In this document: one piece after another, positions 44,429-53,908 of the stretch
Numbering within the stretch: the first letter of the stretch is position 1
Layout: each line of letters opens with the position of its first letter
Source of the DNA: Pleomorphomonas sp. T1.2MG-36
Lineage (GTDB): Bacteria > Pseudomonadota > Alphaproteobacteria > Rhizobiales > Pleomorphomonadaceae
DNA length: 64,000 nt
Direction: 5' to 3'
Assembly (NCBI RefSeq): GCF_950100655.1
Contig: NZ_CATNLY010000001.1
Span: 496,001-560,000, forward strand
The notes under the pieces: generated by a model
Databases searched by the model: none
What the model saw: the letters and a program-made list of their open reading frames with translations, nothing else
What the model was told of the DNA's origin: nothing
Made by a program: the position numbers and the translations under genes

Positions 44429-45504
44429 GCGCTCTCGTCGTCGACCACATCCGCAAGTCCTTCGGTGACGTCGAAACGCTGAAAGGCATCGACATCTCGC
44501 TCGAAAGCGGCGAGTTCCTGGTGTTGCTCGGGGCGTCCGGCTGCGGCAAGTCAACGCTGCTCAACATCATCGCCGGTCTCGCCGAACCGACCGGCGGCGA
44601 CATCCGCCTCAATGATCGCTCGCTGATCGGAGTCCATCCGAAGGACCGCGACATCGCCATGGTGTTCCAGTCCTACGCGCTCTATCCGAACCTGTCGGTG
44701 CGGCGGAACATCGGCTTCGGCCTCGAAATGCGAAAGGTGCCGGCGGCGGAGCGCGAGAAGGCCGTGCTGGAGGCGGCACGCCTGTTGCAGATCGAGCCCC
44801 TTCTCGACCGCCGGCCGAGCCAGCTCTCCGGCGGCCAGCGGCAACGCGTCGCCATCGGCCGGGCGCTGGTACGCCATCCCAAGCTGTTTCTGTTCGACGA
44901 GCCGCTCAGCAACCTCGACGCCAAGCTCCGCATGGAAATGCGCACCGAGCTGAAGCGCCTGCACCAGATGATGAAGACCACCGTGGTCTACGTCACCCAC
45001 GACCAGATCGAGGCGATGACGCTCGCCACCCGCATCGCCGTGATGCGCAACGGCCAGATCGAGCAGCTCGGCACGCCCGAGGAGATCTACAACCGGCCGG
45101 CCACCCTCTACGTGGCGACTTTCGTCGGCGCCCCGCCGATGAACCTGCTCGATGTTCTCGCCACCGCCAACGGTCTCCTGATCGCCGGCAGCGACACCGT
45201 GATCCCGCTGCCGCCTGCCCTGCTTGCCAGGGTGCCGCAAGACAGGAACATCAAGCTGGGCATCCGACCAGAGAGCTTCCGCGCCGATGCCGAAGGGGGC
45301 CTTCCGCTGACGCTCCGCTGCGAAGTGGTGGAACTCACCGGTCCGGAACTGATCCTGTCGGGCAGCATCGGCAGCCAGCGCCTCGTCGCGGCTCTACCGC
45401 CGCGCACGCGGGCGACGCCCGGTACCGACGTCTCTCTCGCGCTCGACACGGAGGCGCTGCATCTCTTCGATGCCGAGAGCGGCCGACGCCTCAGCGCGGA
45501 CTGA
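44425..45504 (+). CDS. Sugar ABC transporter ATP-binding protein (UgpC/MalK type)
   Basis: A 359-residue CUT1 ATPase. Walker A is GASGCGKST, the Q-loop is FQSYALYPNLSV, the signature is LSGGQRQR and Walker B is LFLFDEPLSNLD. A C-terminal TOBE domain follows (DRNIKLGIRPESF). It overlaps the kinase gene by 4 nt and is the last gene of the operon. Its 3' end overlaps the converging sugar dehydrogenase gene by 14 nt. Confidence 0.95.
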   Translation: MSALVVDHIRKSFGDVETLKGIDISLESGEFLVLLGASGCGKSTLLNIIAGLAEPTGGDIRLNDRSLIGVHPKDRDIAMVFQSYALYPNLSVRRNIGFGLEMRKVPAAEREKAVLEAARLLQIEPLLDRRPSQLSGGQRQRVAIGRALVRHPKLFLFDEPLSNLDAKLRMEMRTELKRLHQMMKTTVVYVTHDQIEAMTLATRIAVMRNGQIEQLGTPEEIYNRPATLYVATFVGAPPMNLLDVLATANGLLIAGSDTVIPLPPALLARVPQDRNIKLGIRPESFRADAEGGLPLTLRCEVVELTGPELILSGSIGSQRLVAALPPRTRATPGTDVSLALDTEALHLFDAESGRRLSAD

Positions 45505-46633
45505 GCCGCAGAAGCCGTCCGGGGCTCTCGTCCTCGATCACCCACACGGCGCCATCCGGGGCGACGGCGACGTCACGGATACGCCCCTCCATGGCGAAGC
45601 GCTCGTCTTCGTGGGCTGCGTTGCCGGTGATGGTCACCCGCGACAGCGTCTGGGTCTTCAGTCCACCGATCAGTGCCGCCCCCTTCCAGGCGGGGAACAG
45701 GTCGCCCTCGTAGAAGGCAAGCCCGGCCGGCGCGATCACCGGCGTCCAGTAAAGAGCTGGCTCCCGAAACTCCGGCCGCGTCGGCGGCCTGGGGATCGGC
45801 GTACCGTTGTAGTTGTCGCCGTAAGAGACTTCAGGCCAGCCATAATTGATGCCCGGCTCGATCAGGTTCAGCTCATCGCCGCCCTTCGGTCCCATCTCGT
45901 GCAGCCAGAGACGGCCGTCAGGGGCGAACGCCAGACCGTAGGGGTTACGATGACCGGTCGACCACGTCTCGGCGCGGACGCCGCCTGCACTCGCCTCCGG
46001 GTTACCCGGCGCGGGCTTGCCGTCGAGCGTCAGGTGCAACACCTTGCCGAGGGCGAGGTCTGGATCTTGCGCCGTCTTCGGGCGCATCCGATCGCCGGAG
46101 CTGAGGAACAGCGACTTGCCATCCGGCGCGAAGGCTATGATGCCGCCGGGCTGGCCGCCCTTGCCCTTTGGCATCTGGCGCCAGATCACCTCAAGCCCGT
46201 CGAGCCGTGCCTTGCCCTGTTGCTCGGTCAGCGTCGCGCGTGCCAGCGCCAGTGAGCTGCCACCGCCGCCCGGTTCGACATAGGTGAAGTAGATGCGCCG
46301 GCTGTCGGAAAAATCAGGCGCCAATGCCACGTCGAGCAAGCCGTTCTGTCCGGCATGTTCGACCTTCGGCAGACCGGATACCTCGACAGGCTCGCCCCCC
46401 GCACGGTCGGCCAGGAACATCTTGCCCGGCTTGGTGGTGACGATCAGCCGATCAGCATCGATGACGGCGATCGCCCAGGGCAGATCGAACCGCGCCACCG
46501 TCTGCATTTGAAACGGCAGCTGCGCCGTTGCCTTGTTCGGCCCAGCATTCTCTGGCGCGGCATTGGCCACATTCGCTGCCAGCGTGGCGATTGTCGTTGC
46601 GGCGAGCAGAGCCGCTCCGAGAGTGGTGCGCAT
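45491..46633 (-). CDS. PQQ-dependent sugar dehydrogenase (soluble-type, periplasmic)
   Basis: A 380-residue beta-propeller of the glucose/sorbosone dehydrogenase (Asd/YliI) family. The signal peptide is MRTTLGAALLAATTIATLAANVANA. The family motifs FDLPWAIAV, NGLLDVALAPDF, STGHRNPYGLAFAPDGRLW and GPKGGDELNLIEPGINYGWP are present. It oxidises aldoses with PQQ in the periplasm. It is monocistronic and converges with the sugar ABC operon, overlapping its last gene by 14 nt. Confidence 0.92.
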   Translation of the reverse strand: MRTTLGAALLAATTIATLAANVANAAPENAGPNKATAQLPFQMQTVARFDLPWAIAVIDADRLIVTTKPGKMFLADRAGGEPVEVSGLPKVEHAGQNGLLDVALAPDFSDSRRIYFTYVEPGGGGSSLALARATLTEQQGKARLDGLEVIWRQMPKGKGGQPGGIIAFAPDGKSLFLSSGDRMRPKTAQDPDLALGKVLHLTLDGKPAPGNPEASAGGVRAETWSTGHRNPYGLAFAPDGRLWLHEMGPKGGDELNLIEPGINYGWPEVSYGDNYNGTPIPRPPTRPEFREPALYWTPVIAPAGLAFYEGDLFPAWKGAALIGGLKTQTLSRVTITGNAAHEDERFAMEGRIRDVAVAPDGAVWVIEDESPGRLLRLSPR

Positions 46634-46717
46634 GTCGGCGTCTCCCTGAGTATGTCAGCCACCCCGGCTCCTTCAGGGAGATTTGGGGAATGGCGAGCCA
46701 TTCTCAAGAGAGCGACG

Positions 46718-48109
46718 CTAAAGCCAGCCGAGTAATTTCCACCACAGGAAGTCGATCGGCACCAGCACGACCAGAGTGATCAGCGCCAGGGGCACCGTGA
46801 CCTTGACGAGATGATCGAGCTTCTCGCCGGACAGCTGCATGGCGACCACGAGTGGTCCCACCTGATAGGGGAACAGCACCGTCGAGAAGCCGACTACCTG
46901 AGTCATCAGCACGGTCATGACACCATAGCCGGTCAGCGCCGCGAGATCGCCGGCCATTGGCGTCAGCACGGCCGGCGCGCTTGGCACCGTCGTGAACATG
47001 CCGGTAAAGAAGGACATGAAGGTCAGCGAGAAGAAGTTGGCAGCGTGGTGCCCCGGGGCAAGCGGCAACACCGACGTCAGGAAGGCGCCGAGCTTGCCGC
47101 CGAGGCCGGAGGCGCCAACCACCGCGCCGAGCGCCAACGCGCCGGCCACGAACAGCAGCAGGCCGAAATCGATCGACTGCTTGAATGCCGGCGGGCTGAC
47201 CACGCCGATGCCGGGCGACAGCAGCAGAACGGCGGCGCCGAGACCGACCCAGGCGGCGTTGATGCCATGCAGGCTGTCGGTCATCCAGAGCACGAGCGTC
47301 AACAGCAGGATGGCGATGACCTTGCCCTGCCCGCTCTTGCCGGTTGCCGCGGCCGACGCAGTCGTGCCGAGCGGCTCTCCGACCTTGGCCGGGAACAACG
47401 CGAGGACCAGAGCGACGGTGACGGCCGACTTGAGGATACCGAGCACCGGATAGTGCAGGAACAGATAGTCGGTGTATCCGAAGTGGACGCCGAGAATGGT
47501 TTCCGCCGAACCGGCCAGCACCATGTTCGGGATGTTGGACGGCAGGATGGCAAAGCTTGGCATGTTGCAGCCGATGGCGAGAATGGCGGCAATGCCGATG
47601 CGGCCGTTCGAGCCCTTTGCGAAGCCGCACCGATCGGCCAGCGCCATGCCGATCGGCACCATCACCACCGCGCGCCCGACAGACGACGGCATGAGGAACC
47701 CGAGCAGCATCGACGCAACCATCAGCCCCCCGATGAGGCGCGGATAGCTGCGCGTCAGAAGCGGCGCGATGATGCCGGCAAGCCGGCTGTCGAGCCCGGT
47801 CGCATTGATGGCCGCGCCGATGACGAAGCCGGAAATGATCAGCCATACCGCCGCCGAAGCGAAGCCCGAGAACACCAGGGGCGCCGGTTGCAGACCGGCG
47901 ATCAATACCGACGCGAAGAGGAGGAGACTGGCAAAGTAACCCGGCACCAGCGCCGTCGCCCAAAGCCCGAGCGTGACGAGAACGATGGCAAGCGTAAGGC
48001 TGCCCGAGCGACCAAACTCCGCCGGCGACAGGAACACGAGAGTGGCGGCGATCAGGATCACAGCGGCGAGGATGAAATGCCGGAGGGTCAACTGGCCGAG
48101 CGTGATCAT
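46718..48109 (-). CDS. SLC13/DASS-family anion (dicarboxylate/sulfate) transporter
   Basis: A 463-residue transporter with about 12 helices, of the divalent anion:sodium symporter type (CitT/SdaC-like). Two related pore motifs are visible: the SNIPNMVLAG stretch in the first half and TVPSAPAVLTPMAG in the second. The substrate may be a di- or tricarboxylate. It diverges from an AraC-family regulator gene 72 bp away, which probably controls it. Confidence 0.9.
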   Translation of the reverse strand: MITLGQLTLRHFILAAVILIAATLVFLSPAEFGRSGSLTLAIVLVTLGLWATALVPGYFASLLLFASVLIAGLQPAPLVFSGFASAAVWLIISGFVIGAAINATGLDSRLAGIIAPLLTRSYPRLIGGLMVASMLLGFLMPSSVGRAVVMVPIGMALADRCGFAKGSNGRIGIAAILAIGCNMPSFAILPSNIPNMVLAGSAETILGVHFGYTDYLFLHYPVLGILKSAVTVALVLALFPAKVGEPLGTTASAAATGKSGQGKVIAILLLTLVLWMTDSLHGINAAWVGLGAAVLLLSPGIGVVSPPAFKQSIDFGLLLFVAGALALGAVVGASGLGGKLGAFLTSVLPLAPGHHAANFFSLTFMSFFTGMFTTVPSAPAVLTPMAGDLAALTGYGVMTVLMTQVVGFSTVLFPYQVGPLVVAMQLSGEKLDHLVKVTVPLALITLVVLVPIDFLWWKLLGWL

Positions 48110-48181
48110 GAGGATATCCTTCGAAGCATATGGTCGAACGGCACCCTATCGGAAACAGGGTATTGGCGTTAAGATGTCATT

Positions 48182-48991
48182 ATGCCAAGAAATGTCGCTG
48201 ACACGCCATTCTTCGAACCGTCACCGGTCTCCTACATCATCGATCCCGCTCGCCCACTGCTGATCCGCAGCCAGACGCTGATCGCCGGTCGCATCGTGCG
48301 GCCGCATGCTCATCCGCGCGGCCAATATGCCTGGGCGAAGAAAGGCGTGCTGCGCATCGTCAGCGATCACTGCGTCTGGATCGTTCCTCCAACACATGCC
48401 GTCTGGATACCAGGCGGTACCCGCCATCAGGTGGTGAGCGAGACGCCGGCGGAAGTACGGCATGTCTTCGTCGACCCGTCGCGCGCCGTCCGAACCGGCT
48501 CCCAGCGCCCCGACCGCTGCGCCGTGCTCGCTGTGACCCCGCTGATGCGCGAGTTGACGCTGCGGCTGGAAACCCTGCTCGTGGAAGAGCTCGATGAAGC
48601 GCGCCGCCTGCGCTTCTGCGACGTGATGATCGACGAGTTGGACCGCCTCGCCGAGGCGCCGCTGAGTCTGCCGGGTGGCCGCGATCCTCGCCTGGTCCGC
48701 CTCACGCGCCACCTGGGCGAACACCCCGAAGACAGGCGCCCGCTCGCCGAACTGGCCAGCTTCGTGGGCGCCAGCACGCGAACATTGGAACGCCTGTTCG
48801 TCGCCGAAACCGGGCTTACCTACCGCCGCTGGCGGGCGCGGCTTCGGCTGCTTGCCGCCATCGAGCGCCTCGAGCGCGGCGAAAGCGCCACCGAGGTTGC
48901 CCTGACGCTCGGCTTTTCGTCGCCAAGCGCCTTCACAGCGAGCTTCCGGGAGGCGTTCGGCGAGCCGCCCCGCACCTTCCTGCAAGGCTAG
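48182..48991 (+). CDS. AraC-family transcriptional regulator with cupin sensor
   Basis: A 269-residue regulator. The N-terminal cupin domain (RPHAHPRGQYAWAKKGVLRI, then WIVPPTHAVWIPGGTRHQV) fits one-domain sensors, and the C-terminal AraC helix-turn-helix pair includes LAELASFVGASTRTLERLFVAETG and EVALTLGFSSPSAFTASFREAFG. Its divergence from the DASS transporter gene suggests it senses and controls that substrate. Confidence 0.93.
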   Translation: MPRNVADTPFFEPSPVSYIIDPARPLLIRSQTLIAGRIVRPHAHPRGQYAWAKKGVLRIVSDHCVWIVPPTHAVWIPGGTRHQVVSETPAEVRHVFVDPSRAVRTGSQRPDRCAVLAVTPLMRELTLRLETLLVEELDEARRLRFCDVMIDELDRLAEAPLSLPGGRDPRLVRLTRHLGEHPEDRRPLAELASFVGASTRTLERLFVAETGLTYRRWRARLRLLAAIERLERGESATEVALTLGFSSPSAFTASFREAFGEPPRTFLQG

Positions 48992-49071
48992 GCACGGATG
49001 GCTCTGGACGCCAGGCTCTCCCCGCTGATACAGCCGTCACAAGGCCATCGTCGGCCGCCGGGAATGCAACC

Positions 49072-49563
49072 ATGGATCTTTTGGTGAAGCTCTACGATGT
49101 CGTCGCCGACGCTGACCTCGACAGGCAGCTCATCGACAAGGGTATCGTCATCCGCCGGGCGCTGGCGCCCGAGCTCGACACCATCCGCGCCTGGATCGCA
49201 TCCCGCTTCAGCGCTGGCTGGGTCAGCGAGGCGCAAGTCGCCTTTTCGCGCGACCCCAACGCCTGCCTGATCGCGGTGCAAGACGGCAAGCTCCTGGGCT
49301 TTGCTTGCTACGACGCCATCGCCCTCGGCTTCTTCGGTCCGACCGGCGTCGACGAGGCGGCGCGGGGCCTTGGCATCGGCAAGGCCCTGCTCATCAGGAC
49401 GCTTCTGGCCATGCGCGAGCGTGGCTACGGCTACGCAGCCATCGGCTGGGCCGGACCGGTGGATTTCTATGCCCGCGCCGTCGGCGCTATCCCGATCACG
49501 GGCTCGGACGGCAGCGTCTACAAGGGCATGCTCGCCCCGCTGGTCCACGCGCCGGCCGAATAG
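49072..49563 (+). CDS. GNAT-family N-acetyltransferase
   Basis: A 163-residue acetyltransferase. The acetyl-CoA loop is GVDEAARGLGIGKALLIRTLLAMRERG, followed by the family beta-strand GYAAIGWAGPVDFYARAVGA. The substrate is not known. It stands 80 nt after the AraC gene and converges with the GH20 gene, leaving only 4 nt between stops. Confidence 0.9.
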   Translation: MDLLVKLYDVVADADLDRQLIDKGIVIRRALAPELDTIRAWIASRFSAGWVSEAQVAFSRDPNACLIAVQDGKLLGFACYDAIALGFFGPTGVDEAARGLGIGKALLIRTLLAMRERGYGYAAIGWAGPVDFYARAVGAIPITGSDGSVYKGMLAPLVHAPAE

Positions 49564-49567
49564 ATCG

Positions 49568-51505
49568 TCACAGGCTCGGGCAGAAGCGGGTCAGCTGCTG
49601 AAACCGTGACCAATCCTTGCGTGGGGCCGGCGTCCAGCCCGCCTCGGCGACAGCGGCAAGGCGCGGGAACACCAGGTGGTTGAAGTGGGCCCGGCTGTCG
49701 ATCAGCTCGGTCCAGAGGCAGGCCTGGATGCCCTTGAGGCGCGGCAGCAGATCGGCGGGAATGTCGTTCCCCACCTCATAGGCATAGGCGGCTTCCAGCG
49801 AGGTGGCCCCGGCCCAACTCATGCCGATCTCGTCCCAGGCCTGGGAATGGGCGATGTCGAGATAGTAGGCCTCGGCCGGCGCCATGACGATGTCATAGCC
49901 CCGTTCGGCAAGGCCGGCCCCGATCGTCGCCTTCTGCCAGACGGTGAGCAGCGTTCCCTCGGTTTCGACGCCGGCGCCGTTACCAACCTCGTTCCAGCCA
50001 GCGAGCTGGCGACCGCGCTTCCGAAGCATCGTCTGCACCCGCCGCATGAAGTGCGACTGCAGCGCCTCGGGATCATTGATGCCGAGATCGGCCATCAGCC
50101 GGACTGCCAACGGCGAGGATTGCCATGCCCCATGCGGCACCTCGTCACCACCGACATGCAGGTGAGGCGACGGGAACAGGGCCGCGAGATCGTCGACCAC
50201 GGCCTCGAGCATCGTCCACGTAAGGTCGATCGCCGGGTTGAGGGCGTTGTTGGCAAACCCCTGAACGGATGCATAGGCACCGGCGGGTTCATCGGGGTCG
50301 GCGAGCGCCGGCAGCGCAGCGAGCGCGGCGGTGCTGTGGCCGGGAATGTCCACCTCCGGCACGATCTCGATGTTGAGGCGACCGGCGTGGGCCACCAGCG
50401 CCCGCACGTCGGCGTGGCTGTAGAAGCCGCCGCTCGCCTCAGGACCGTCGCCGAGCTGCGGTCGCAGCGCCGCCTCCGGTCCCCGCACGGAGCCGACGGA
50501 CGTCAGCTGCGGATAGCCGCGGATTTCCAGCCGCCAAGCCTCATCGTCGGTCAGGTGCCAGTGGAAGACGTTGAGCCGGAGATAGGCGAGGCAGTCGAGG
50601 AAGCGGGCGATATCGCCGACGGGGAAGAAACGGCGTGCGGTATCGAGATGGCAACCGCGCCAGCCGAAGCGTGGGTGGTCGATGATGTGACCATCTGCCG
50701 GGAAGCGGAATCCGCCGCCTGCCCGGGCGCCGCGCAAAAGCTGTCCAAGCGCCGTCAGGGCATATTGCCGGCCGGCGGCGTCGGCTGCCGCGACCAGGAT
50801 ATCGTCGGCGCGAAACTCCAGGCGATAGCCTTCCCGTCCGAGCGACGTATCGGTGGCAAAGCGCAGCAGCCGGTCATCCGGCAGAGCCATCAGCGAGAAA
50901 GGTGCAGGCTCGATGGGAAACAGGCGGCGGAACAGCGCGGTCACCGTCGACACGGCCGACAGCTCGTCGGCGGTTACGCCCTCGGCTGGCACCAGGTACC
51001 CAGGCAAGACGTCCGATGGAGCAATCGCCACTTCGGCCGGCCAGGGCATCAGTGCGAACGGCTGAGCTGCCACGGCTCCGGAGGCGCGTCTCTCTCCGGA
51101 TGCCTTGCGCCGGAGATCGCCGACGACCACCGCCCGTCGCTCACCGTCGGCCTCTGTCACATAGGCAGAGACGATCCCCTCGCTGCGGTGCTGCGGTTCG
51201 CCGGTGATGCCACCGAGCGAGAAGCGCCATGCACCGCCCGGCACGAGGTGGAAGCCATCCGGCGGCGCAACCTCGTGGAAGTAACCCTTTCGATCAATGA
51301 GGCGCACATTGTCGGCAAGCGGATCGCGCTCGACAAAGCGCAGCGTGGTGAAGACGAGACGGAATCCGGCGATCGGGTCGTCGCCGGTATTGCGGAGCTC
51401 GAAAACCAGACGGCCGGCGGGATCGTCCTCCAATGGTTGCCACAGGCAATCGAGATGAAAGCGGGTTTGATCGGGAACGCCGGGCGCCCGTTGCTGGTCG
51501 GTCAT
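49568..51505 (-). CDS. Beta-N-acetylhexosaminidase, GH20
   Basis: A 645-residue enzyme that cleaves terminal GlcNAc/GalNAc residues. An N-terminal domain (about residues 1-150) is followed by a Glyco_hydro_20b domain and the barrel, with FGWRGCHLDTARRFFPVGDI, NVFHWHLTDDEAWRLEI and the catalytic Asp-Glu pair at about 454-455 in HVGGDEVPHGAW. No signal peptide was seen at the chosen start 51505 (MTDQQRAPGV), suggesting cytoplasmic action on imported chitobiose-like or N-glycan-like fragments. It is the distal gene after the MFS gene, 139 bp apart. Confidence 0.94.
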   Translation of the reverse strand: MTDQQRAPGVPDQTRFHLDCLWQPLEDDPAGRLVFELRNTGDDPIAGFRLVFTTLRFVERDPLADNVRLIDRKGYFHEVAPPDGFHLVPGGAWRFSLGGITGEPQHRSEGIVSAYVTEADGERRAVVVGDLRRKASGERRASGAVAAQPFALMPWPAEVAIAPSDVLPGYLVPAEGVTADELSAVSTVTALFRRLFPIEPAPFSLMALPDDRLLRFATDTSLGREGYRLEFRADDILVAAADAAGRQYALTALGQLLRGARAGGGFRFPADGHIIDHPRFGWRGCHLDTARRFFPVGDIARFLDCLAYLRLNVFHWHLTDDEAWRLEIRGYPQLTSVGSVRGPEAALRPQLGDGPEASGGFYSHADVRALVAHAGRLNIEIVPEVDIPGHSTAALAALPALADPDEPAGAYASVQGFANNALNPAIDLTWTMLEAVVDDLAALFPSPHLHVGGDEVPHGAWQSSPLAVRLMADLGINDPEALQSHFMRRVQTMLRKRGRQLAGWNEVGNGAGVETEGTLLTVWQKATIGAGLAERGYDIVMAPAEAYYLDIAHSQAWDEIGMSWAGATSLEAAYAYEVGNDIPADLLPRLKGIQACLWTELIDSRAHFNHLVFPRLAAVAEAGWTPAPRKDWSRFQQLTRFCPSL

Positions 51506-51644
51506 CGGAAGTCCTCCCCGCGTCCGAGCCCTGGCCCGCACGCCGCGTCGAAAGTTCGCCGGAGCCAAAGTTGCCCGTACTGTCGACCAAGACGCAAGAT
51601 CGCAGCGTCTTCAAGGGGATAAAAAGTCGACCAGCCTGGGTGGG

Positions 51645-52853
51645 CTACGATCCGGACGCGGGAGACGCGGCGGAGCGCCCTTTCCTGTCGAGAAGCAACG
51701 AGACGACGAAAACGACCGCGCCGACCAGACCGAGCGCCGCACCAACCCAGCCCGTAGACGCCCAGCCGTAGCCGGCGGCGATCGAGACACCGCCGAGCCA
51801 GGCGCCAAGCGCGTTGGCGATGTTGAAGGCGGAGTGGTTGAGCGCAGCGGCCAGGGTCTGCGCGTCCTTGCCCACGTCCATCAAGCGGGTCTGAAGGGTG
51901 GGCACCACGGCAAATCCGGTACCGATGAGGAAGACTACGGCCACGGCCGTCACCGGCTGTCGCACCGCCACGGTGAACAGCACGAGGACCAGAACGTTCC
52001 AGGCGAGCAGGCCGGCAATCGTCGGCAACAGCGCGCGATCGGCCAGTTTCGGCCCGACGATGTTGCCGGCGATCATGCCGGCTCCGAATACGCTGAGCAC
52101 GAAGGGCACGGCGCTTTCCGGAATATGCGACACGTTGACCAGCGTCGGGGTAATGTAGCTGAAGACGGCGAACATGCCGCCGAAGCCCGTGGCACCGATG
52201 GCCAGCGTCAGCCACACCTGCACCTCGCGCAGCGCGCCCAGTTCCCGCAACGGACTGGCACCGGGTTGCGGCCGATCGCGCGGAACGCAAACGGCGACCA
52301 GCGCCACCGTCGTCAGTCCAAGGACACCGACAAAGGCGAAGGCGACGCGCCAGCCAAGCACCTGCCCAGCCCATGTGGCGAGCGGCGTGCCGGCAAGCGT
52401 CGCGACCGTCAGTCCGAGCATGACGCGACCGATGGCGCGGGCACGACCATCCGGCGCGGCCATTCCTGCCACCACCAGCGCGGCGACACCAAAGTAAGCG
52501 CCATGCGGCAACGCGGTTACAAACCTCAAGGCCACGAGACCGCCGAAGCTCGGCGCCAGTGCGCTGGCGAGATTTCCGAGGGCAAAGATCCCCATCAGGA
52601 TGAGCAGCAAAACGCGCCGCGACAGCCGGGCGCCGACAACGGCGATCAGCGGCGCGCCGACGACCACGCCGAGCGCATAGGCGCTGATGATCCGACCGGC
52701 CGCCGGCACGGTGACCTGCCAGCCGTCCGCGACATCGGGCAGAAAGCCCATGGCGGCGAACTCGCCGGTGCCGATGGCAAAAGCGCCGATGGCCAGTGCG
52801 AACTCGGCGATCGTCGCAGCGGAAAACAGGGTGGATTTGGCGGAAGTCTGCAT
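51645..52853 (-). CDS. MFS efflux transporter (AraJ/YdhP type)
   Basis: A 402-residue, 12-helix major facilitator. The N-terminus FALAIGAFAIGTGEFAAMGFLPDVADGW and the GAYFGVAALVVAG segment match the arabinose-efflux-permease (YdhP/AraJ) subgroup of exporters. The start at 52853 (MQTSAKSTLF) gives the family N-terminus; upstream in-frame sequence is non-coding. It is divergent from a LysR regulator gene, with palindromes in the shared region. Confidence 0.92.
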   Translation of the reverse strand: MQTSAKSTLFSAATIAEFALAIGAFAIGTGEFAAMGFLPDVADGWQVTVPAAGRIISAYALGVVVGAPLIAVVGARLSRRVLLLILMGIFALGNLASALAPSFGGLVALRFVTALPHGAYFGVAALVVAGMAAPDGRARAIGRVMLGLTVATLAGTPLATWAGQVLGWRVAFAFVGVLGLTTVALVAVCVPRDRPQPGASPLRELGALREVQVWLTLAIGATGFGGMFAVFSYITPTLVNVSHIPESAVPFVLSVFGAGMIAGNIVGPKLADRALLPTIAGLLAWNVLVLVLFTVAVRQPVTAVAVVFLIGTGFAVVPTLQTRLMDVGKDAQTLAAALNHSAFNIANALGAWLGGVSIAAGYGWASTGWVGAALGLVGAVVFVVSLLLDRKGRSAASPASGS

Positions 52854-52911
52854 CGGGACCATTCGGGCTGGCGATGTCGCGGGACGTCCCCGGAATCGAT
52901 CTGGAGCGCGC

Positions 52912-52945
52912 CAAACTAGGTTTGATTTCAGCGCCGATAAACCTA
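52912..52945. promoter_or_regulatory. Palindromic LysR-type operator region
   Basis: The 131-bp divergent region holds the palindrome CAAACTAGGTTTG (52912-52924) and an overlapping inverted repeat TAGGTTT-N15-AAACCTA (52917-52945). The shared AAACCTA element suits a LysR regulator bound at two half-sites controlling the MFS gene and itself. Confidence 0.55.
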
Positions 52946-52984
52946 TGATCTCGGAAGGACCTTTCGGAAAAACCGGAAATAGAG

Positions 52985-53884
52985 ATGCGGACAGATCTGG
53001 AGATGGCAGCGCTGGCCGCCATCGTACGACATGGCAGCCTGTCGGCTGCGGCGCGGCACCTCGGGCTGGCGGTATCCGTGGTCTCGGACCGGCTGACCAG
53101 CCTTGAAAACCGGCTCGGCGCACGGCTGATCGCCCGAACCACGCGACGCCAATCGCTGACCGAAGCCGGCCGGCTGTATCTTGGGGAAATGCAGCCGATC
53201 CTCGCCGCCATCGACGCCCTCGAAACGCGCGTTCGCGACCTGTCGTCCGTTCCGAAAGGAACGCTGCGGATATCTGCGCCCTTCCCGATTGGCCGACGCT
53301 GGATCGCCCCCTTCGTCGGCGAATTCGTCGCCCGTTACCCGGACATTCGCCTCCAGTTGGCGCTTGAAGACCGTTATGTCGACATCGTCGGAGAGGGCTT
53401 CGACATCGCCATTCGGGGCGGCCCTGCCGTGGAATCGGAGTTCACCGGCCGCCTGCTCTGCTCCACGCGCCGCGTCACCGTCGCAAGTCCCGACTATCTC
53501 GAAACGCACGGCGCCCCGGAAACCCCTGAGGATCTGGCGGCGCATGCCTGTCTGGTGTTCAACGGCGGCGGCCATTTCCACGCGGATTGGCGGTTCGGGC
53601 GCGGTGACGACAGCCGGGTCGTTCGCGTGTCGGCGCGTCTGGCGACCACCAGCTCCGAATTGCCGGTCACGTGGGCCGTTGCTGGGCTCGGGTTGACGCA
53701 GAAATCCCACTGGGAGGTCCGGGACCATCTCGACGAGGGGCGCCTCGTCACCGTGCTCGACGCCTTCGAGCCGGATCCCGCCTCCTTCTACGCCATCCAT
53801 CCGGTCAGCCGGGCGCAGTCCCGCCTCCTCTCCCTGTTCGTCGGAGAGCTGGCCGCCTTCCTGAAGCTGCATTTTGCCTCCTGA
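52985..53884 (+). CDS. LysR-family transcriptional regulator
   Basis: A 299-residue regulator. The N-terminal helix-turn-helix (about residues 5-65) reads MAALAAIVRHGSLSAAARHLGLAVSVVSDRLTSLE. The effector domain begins GTLRISAPFPIGRRWIAPFVGEF and contains RYVDIVGEGFDIAIRGG, as in the PA0477/DsdC-like subgroup that often regulates exporters. It is divergent from the MFS gene, which it probably controls. Confidence 0.94.
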   Translation: MRTDLEMAALAAIVRHGSLSAAARHLGLAVSVVSDRLTSLENRLGARLIARTTRRQSLTEAGRLYLGEMQPILAAIDALETRVRDLSSVPKGTLRISAPFPIGRRWIAPFVGEFVARYPDIRLQLALEDRYVDIVGEGFDIAIRGGPAVESEFTGRLLCSTRRVTVASPDYLETHGAPETPEDLAAHACLVFNGGGHFHADWRFGRGDDSRVVRVSARLATTSSELPVTWAVAGLGLTQKSHWEVRDHLDEGRLVTVLDAFEPDPASFYAIHPVSRAQSRLLSLFVGELAAFLKLHFAS

Positions 53885-53908
53885 GACGCAGCGAGGCTCG
53901 TCCGGCTC

